Shown here piece after piece: positions 5,541 to 8,367 of a stretch of 8,367 nucleotides of DNA. Below the pieces are notes generated by a model. The model was not told the DNA's origin. It worked only from the letters and a program-made list of their open reading frames with translations, and made no database searches. The stretch is from Hydrogenophaga sp. (GTDB lineage: Bacteria > Pseudomonadota > Gammaproteobacteria > Burkholderiales > Burkholderiaceae_C), in NCBI GenBank assembly GCA_020047875.1, contig JAIFNE010000034.1:1-8367 (forward strand), given 5' to 3'. The position numbers and the translations under genes are program-made. Each line of letters starts with the position of its first letter. Position 1 is the stretch's first letter.

Positions 5541-5560
5541 CCCCATGAATGAACATGGGG
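5541..5560 (-). promoter_or_regulatory. Palindrome covering the alpA Shine-Dalgarno
   Basis: CCCCAT (5541-5546) and ATGGGG (5555-5560) are exact inverted repeats with an 8-bp spacer, just upstream of the alpA start at 5534. On the transcript one arm is the GGGG that serves as ribosome site, so the hairpin would hide it. As DNA it could equally be an operator for AlpA or the HTH protein. Confidence 0.5.
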
Positions 5561-5633
5561 CGCATGGTCTACCGGCTGCCTCGTGCTTGGAAGTGACACA
5601 CGATTTCAGGTGTCCGCCAATCCGGCACAACGG

Positions 5634-6116
5634 CTACGAGCGGCGTGATTTTGACCTTGTGACGGTTCGCCTCACGTCGCCCTCATCCTTTTCGAGGTGG
5701 GCGGCAAGGGCTCGAATTGCATCCGCTTCGCTCACGTTGTTGACCTTCATGTACAGCTGAACTCGTTTCCACAGAAAGTCCTTTTGCTGTGGGTGGCGTC
5801 CCGCTGTAATCGTCTCGCGCCATTCTTCACCAAAGCCCTGGGCCTCGGCTCTTCTTTGTGCCTCCTCGGCCAGGATCGCTTTATTCCGCTCCTTTGTGAA
5901 GTGTGGGATGAAAACATCAAAATATTCATCGAGATGGCCAGGTGCTATGTCTTGAATGACCTGTACGCGCGCCAGAATTTCAATGACGTGCTTGACGTCG
6001 GGGAATAGGCACTCAGACACATCCCCAGCGCCAAGGGCAGTGGCGACCTTTTCAAGCTTTTCGGCGTCTATCTGAAACGCTGGCTTCCGCGTCTCTGTTT
6101 TCTCATGGTTTCTCAT
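5634..6116 (-). CDS. Unknown 160-aa protein
   Basis: The ATG at 6116 follows a GGGGG stretch and overlaps the TGA of the open remnant upstream (ATGA). The protein is soluble, charged and mostly helical by composition: a basic N-terminus, a segment HVIEILARVQVIQDIAPGHL (about 43-62), an aromatic patch DEYFDVFIPHF (63-73), an acidic/Arg coil (KERNKAILAEEAQRRAEA, about 75-92), and a C-terminal stretch VSEADAIRALAAHLEKDEGD, perhaps a small DNA-binding helix pair, ending in TRSKSRRS. There is no Cys cluster, signal peptide or membrane span. Its base composition looks less GC-rich than its neighbours'. I do not recognise a family. Its position between radC and alpA suggests an accessory or control role in the island. 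Confidence 0.75.
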   Translation of the reverse strand: MRNHEKTETRKPAFQIDAEKLEKVATALGAGDVSECLFPDVKHVIEILARVQVIQDIAPGHLDEYFDVFIPHFTKERNKAILAEEAQRRAEAQGFGEEWRETITAGRHPQQKDFLWKRVQLYMKVNNVSEADAIRALAAHLEKDEGDVRRTVTRSKSRRS

Positions 6117-6229
6117 CTCGCCCCCTTCACGGTGCGGCCCTCATAAGGTGCCAGCGCCAGGCCGGTGAAGGTTTCCGGCTTTTCGCCCTTGAGGATCAGC
6201 CTCGGGCTAGGCGTGGCGAAACTCTCGGT
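6117..6229 (-). pseudogene. Open remnant without a start codon
   Basis: After the radC TAG (6230-6232) the same frame runs 38 codons with normal GC-rich codon use to a TGA that overlaps the next start (6113-6116, ATGA). It encodes LILKGEKPETFTGLALAPYE and then GRTVKGAR. There is no ATG, GTG or TTG near its 5' end, so it cannot begin by itself in a usual way. It looks like the C-terminal end of a gene whose front has been deleted, or a former extension of radC cut off by a stop. I do not recognise it. Confidence 0.45.
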
Positions 6230-6761
6230 CTACATCAGGCCCAACTCGGCCATGGATGTGACCTCGCGCCCGGTCACGATCATGTGGTCCAACACGCGAA
6301 CATCGATCAAGGGTTTCATCGGCCCGGCTCGGTTCCGCTGATCCGCTGGGGTGGTTATGCGCCAGGATCACGGCCGCCGCATGGTGTTTCAGCGCCGCCC
6401 GGGCTATCTCACGGGGGTACACGCTGGTTTGTCCCAGGGTGCCAGCGAAGGGGGTTTCAAAGGCAATGGCGCGGTTTTGGTTGTCGAGGTACAGCACCGC
6501 GAACACCTCCATTTTTTCGGCGCCCAAGTGCAAGCGCAGAAAGTCGCGCACCGCGTGCGGGCTGTCGAACGCGGCGCCGGGCTCCCCCAGGTAGCGCCCA
6601 AGGATGGCCAGGGCGGCGTCTACGACGCTGCGTTCGTGCGCAGGTATCCCGCTGCAAAACGATGCAGGCCCGGCCCCGGCGCGGTAGCAGGGGGCCAGCT
6701 CGCGGGCCTTCGCTCGGTTGCGGGTTGCGGGCCGGGGTGTTGCAGAATTCGTGTCAGCCAT
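6230..6761 (-). pseudogene. radC: Mobile-element RadC (JAMM) with internal deletion and frameshift
   Basis: This is a short RadC of the kind carried on proteobacterial islands. The JAMM metal-binding motif is present: HNHPSG at residues 135-140 (His135, His137) and Asp148, with Glu85 or Glu103 as likely partner. After ADETL the frame departs: the expected ending DVRVLDHMIVTGREVTSMAE continues in another frame from about 6303 to the TAG at 6230-6232. In relatives about 13 residues separate ADE from DVRV; here 3 remain plus one extra base, so roughly 29 bp are missing. The actual reading frame goes on to a stop at 6207 with an Arg-rich, unrelated tail. RadC's role in bacteria is unsettled; island copies are often called DNA-repair proteins. 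The ribosome site before ATG 6761 is weak. I think it is inactive. Confidence 0.72.
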
Positions 6762-6791
6762 GATCGAGGGTCCGTTCTTCGGTGGTGGTCA

Positions 6792-6824
6792 GGCGGGGCC
6801 GATGCTGAGAACATCGGCCCCGCC
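6792..6824. repeat. Perfect 13-bp inverted repeat between int and radC
   Basis: GGCGGGGCCGATG (6792-6804) and its exact complement CATCGGCCCCGCC (6812-6824) flank a 7-bp loop. On the plus strand it is followed by TTTT at 6828-6831, so it could stop plus-strand (antisense) transcription. On the minus strand no T-run follows. It lies just ahead of the radC start and after the integrase terminator, so it may also be an operator for the downstream operon. Confidence 0.6.
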
Positions 6825-6840
6825 GCCTTTTGTGCCCAGC

Positions 6841-6865
6841 AAAAACCGCCGCTGGGCATGGCGGT
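6841..6865 (-). terminator. Intrinsic terminator of the integrase gene
   Basis: On the minus strand ACCGCC and GGCGGT (6 bp) pair across a 9-nt loop and run into five T (6845-6841). It begins 3 bp past the int stop codon. The integrase is therefore a separate transcription unit from the radC-alpA region. Confidence 0.75.
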
Positions 6866-6867
6866 AT

Positions 6868-8103
6868 TCATGCGCGAAGGGCGATCACGTCCGCGCCTTT
6901 GCGCAGCTTGTCCAGGTAGTCCGCCCACTCGTTCATCATCTTGCGGCGCTGCGCCAGGTAGGTGGTGCGGTCGTAGGCCATGCCCAGCGGGCCAGACTTT
7001 CCGTGTGCGAGCTGCGCCTCGATTACCTCGGGGTCGGTCTCCAGGTGCTCACCCAGGATCGTTCGCGCCATCGCCCGGAATCCGTGCGCCGTCATCTCGC
7101 TGTTGGTGTAGCCCATGCGCCGCAGCGCGGTGTTCACGGTGTTGTCAGACATGGGGCGTTCCCCCGTGAGCAGGCTGGGGAACACGTAGCGGCCGGCGCC
7201 AGACAGAACGTGCATGCGCTTGAGGCAGTCGACGGCCTGAGGCGCCAGGGGCACCAGGTGGGGCTTGCCGGTGCGCTTGCCTTGAACGGTGCGTTTCATT
7301 GAGGCGGCGGGGATGGTTAGCATTCCACCGACAAGGTCAACCCAGGCCCACTCCATTTGCCGGATGTTGCCCGGCCGCTGAAAGAGCAGGGCGCTCAGAA
7401 CCAGCGCTTCGCGTGTCGTTGGGTGCCCTTGGTAGGCATCAATGGCGCGCAACAGTTCGCCGGCCTGCTTGGGCTCCAACACGGCGGCCATGTGCTTGAC
7501 GATCACCGCCTGCAGTGCACCGCGCAGCGCATGGGCGGGATCTTGGGTGCACCGCCCTGTTGCCATGCCGTAGCGGAACACCTGGCCAGCGTATTGACGC
7601 AAAGAGTGGGCGGTTTCGTTCTTGCCCCTGGCCTCCACGCGGCGCAACGTTTCCAGCAGCAGCGGCGGCGTGATGTCGGCAATCGGGAGCGGGCCGATCC
7701 ATGGGAAAAGATTCGCCTCTTGCAGCCGAATCCACTTCGTGTGGTGCGCGTCACTCCACTCCTTGACTTTCAACTTGTGGAATTCGCGGGCGACCTTTTC
7801 GTAGGTGGTGCCCGCGTTGACGCGGGCGGTGGCCTTGTCGATCTTGCGGCGCTGTACCGGGTCGCTGCCCTGTGACAGCAGCTTGCGAGCGTCATCCCTG
7901 GCAAAGCGCGCCTCTTTGAGCTTGACAGCGGGGTAGGTGCCCAGGGAGAGCCGCTTTTCTTTGGCGTTGAAGCGGTATTTCCAGAACCAGCGCTTCGTGC
8001 CGTTGGGCGTCACCTCGAGGTACAGACCGCCGCCATCGGTGAATCTCAGACGCGGCTTGTCGTCTGGGCAGGCGGCGGCTTTGCAGGCAATTTCGGTCAG
8101 CAT
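6868..8103 (-). CDS. int: P4-type tyrosine integrase
   Basis: The 411-aa integrase inserts and excises the element at its attachment site. Residues 1 to about 85 are the DUF4102 arm-binding domain (LRFTDGGGLYLEVTPNGTKR, then RLSLGTYPAVKLKEAR); about 95-190 are the core-binding domain; about 205-400 are the catalytic domain. The active residues are all present: Arg243 (QRPGNIRQMEW), Lys270 as probable beta-hairpin Lys, His340 and Arg343 (HGFR), His367 (LAH) and nucleophile Tyr377 (AYDRTTY). Length and motifs match P4 and island integrases, which commonly use tRNA genes. ATG 8103 has AAGGA about 10 nt upstream, inside a hairpin whose stem reaches the start codon. The start lies about 170 bp from the tRNA-Gly gene, as expected when the 3' end of that tRNA is the integration site. 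Confidence 0.95.
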   Translation of the reverse strand: MLTEIACKAAACPDDKPRLRFTDGGGLYLEVTPNGTKRWFWKYRFNAKEKRLSLGTYPAVKLKEARFARDDARKLLSQGSDPVQRRKIDKATARVNAGTTYEKVAREFHKLKVKEWSDAHHTKWIRLQEANLFPWIGPLPIADITPPLLLETLRRVEARGKNETAHSLRQYAGQVFRYGMATGRCTQDPAHALRGALQAVIVKHMAAVLEPKQAGELLRAIDAYQGHPTTREALVLSALLFQRPGNIRQMEWAWVDLVGGMLTIPAASMKRTVQGKRTGKPHLVPLAPQAVDCLKRMHVLSGAGRYVFPSLLTGERPMSDNTVNTALRRMGYTNSEMTAHGFRAMARTILGEHLETDPEVIEAQLAHGKSGPLGMAYDRTTYLAQRRKMMNEWADYLDKLRKGADVIALRA

Positions 8104-8150
8104 GGGGGAACAATCCTTGTGGAAGCGGGCGTTTTTGCCCGGTTCCCCCA
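8103..8150 (-). promoter_or_regulatory. Hairpin enclosing the int ribosome-binding site
   Basis: A perfect 9-bp inverted repeat joins TGGGGGAAC (8103-8111 on plus) to GTTCCCCCA (8142-8150). It encloses the AAGGA ribosome site (about 8113-8118), and a smaller stem, CGGGC/GCCCG (8126-8130 with 8137-8141). The base of the helix takes in the first base of the int AUG. In the mRNA this could reduce integrase translation; as DNA it may be a protein site. Confidence 0.5.
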
Positions 8151-8276
8151 GTTTTTACCCCCAAACCGATTGCGCTGCAATGACAGCGACTGACTGAACT
8201 TGACGGCTTATTTTGCCGTAAGTTGTTGATTTTGTTGGGTTTTTGACCGTTTATGACGGTACATGAAAGCCAAAAA
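8151..8276. other. Integrase-tRNA intergenic region with repeated TGACSG sites
   Basis: The AT-rich spacer between int and the tRNA has two small inverted repeats, ACGGC/GCCGT (8203-8207 with 8215-8219) and ACCGT/ACGGT (8246-8250 with 8256-8260). They share the pattern TTGACGG, TTGACCG and TGACGG in direct and inverted copies. Sites like these beside an integrase are usually arm-type integrase or AlpA/Xis binding sites. A weak int promoter (TTGCAG, 17 bp, TAAAAA) can be read on the minus strand near 8149-8177. Confidence 0.4.
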
Positions 8277-8300
8277 TGGAGCGGGTGAAGGGAATCGAAC
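8277..8300. other. Probable attachment site (attL/attR) in the tRNA 3' end
   Basis: The 3' part of tRNA-Gly (T-arm, acceptor and CCA) faces the integrase and is the usual crossover region for this integrase class. The tRNA is intact after presumed insertion, as expected when the element restores its 3' end. I found no second copy of this sequence in the window; the best left-side match is 7 bp (GCGGGTG, 276-282), which is not meaningful. The other end of the element must lie left of the window. Confidence 0.4.
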
Positions 8301-8350
8301 CCTCGTATGAAGCTTGGGAAGCTGCCGTTCTGCCATTGAACTACACCCGC
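8277..8350 (-). tRNA. glyT-like: tRNA-Gly (anticodon CCC)
   Basis: The 74-nt gene reads from GCGGGTGTAG to a genome-encoded CCA. Acceptor arms GCGGGTG/CACCCGC pair fully, the D-arm is GTTC/GAAC, the anticodon loop is TTCCCAA (CCC, reading GGG glycine codons), and the T-arm loop is TTCGATT. One C-T mismatch sits at the second pair of the anticodon stem (GCAGC with GCTTC). It is the likely integration target of the element. Confidence 0.95.
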
Positions 8351-8367
8351 GCAGACGAATTTTAGCG

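Noticed and set aside
6351..7169. Long plus-strand open frame of 272 codons
   Set aside because: It runs antisense through radC and into the integrase, crosses two hairpins including the int terminator, and has no family pattern.
1..8367. CRISPR array or insertion sequence
   Set aside because: The only tandem repeats are the 9-bp iterons, without spacers of regular size, and no transposase or paired terminal repeats are visible.

Overview
The window is GC-rich with G/C-heavy third codon positions. It carries a tRNA-Gly(CCC) gene at its right edge and an island-type tyrosine integrase beside it. The island RadC, AlpA and protease-capsid fusion types suggest a betaproteobacterium, perhaps of the Burkholderiales/Comamonadaceae. 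That placement is an inference, because no taxonomic marker gene is present.

Right to left (every recognised protein gene is on the minus strand), the layout is: tRNA-Gly, used as the likely attachment site; a P4-type integrase with its own terminator; a small mobile-element radC broken by an internal deletion; a 38-codon open remnant with no start codon; an unknown 160-aa gene; a tightly coupled control and replication operon (AlpA regulator, second excisionase-like HTH protein, SF3/DUF5906-type helicase), joined by ATGA stop-start overlaps; a roughly 340-bp non-coding stretch with two opposed arrays of 9-bp repeats, a good candidate replication origin; a second operon with a Nu1-like terminase small subunit and an unknown 103-aa protein; a promoter and highly structured leader RNA ending in a terminator; a fused HK97-type prohead protease-major capsid protein; and two terminators in tandem. 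The left 300 bp hold only terminators, repeats and possibly the tail of an oppositely oriented gene.

Int plus AlpA plus replication helicase plus TerS plus capsid is the layout of a capsid-forming phage satellite (cf-PICI/P4-like) rather than of a complete prophage. The integrase and AlpA/HTH proteins would govern residence and excision. The helicase would replicate the excised element from the iteron region. TerS would select its DNA, and the capsid fusion would build its own head. No large terminase, portal, connector, tail, lysis or CI-type repressor gene is visible, so a helper phage would have to supply them unless some lie left of the window.

The most interesting signal is at about 2176-2432. 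A near-consensus sigma70 promoter starts right after the 103-aa gene and drives a leader of about 165 nt that can form a 9-bp outer helix, an inner hairpin and a pseudoknot. The leader carries an exact 8-nt complement of the capsid Shine-Dalgarno sequence and ends in a GCAA-loop terminator. It resembles the C4 antisense RNA of P1/P7 and the CI RNA of P4, but here it sits in front of a capsid gene.
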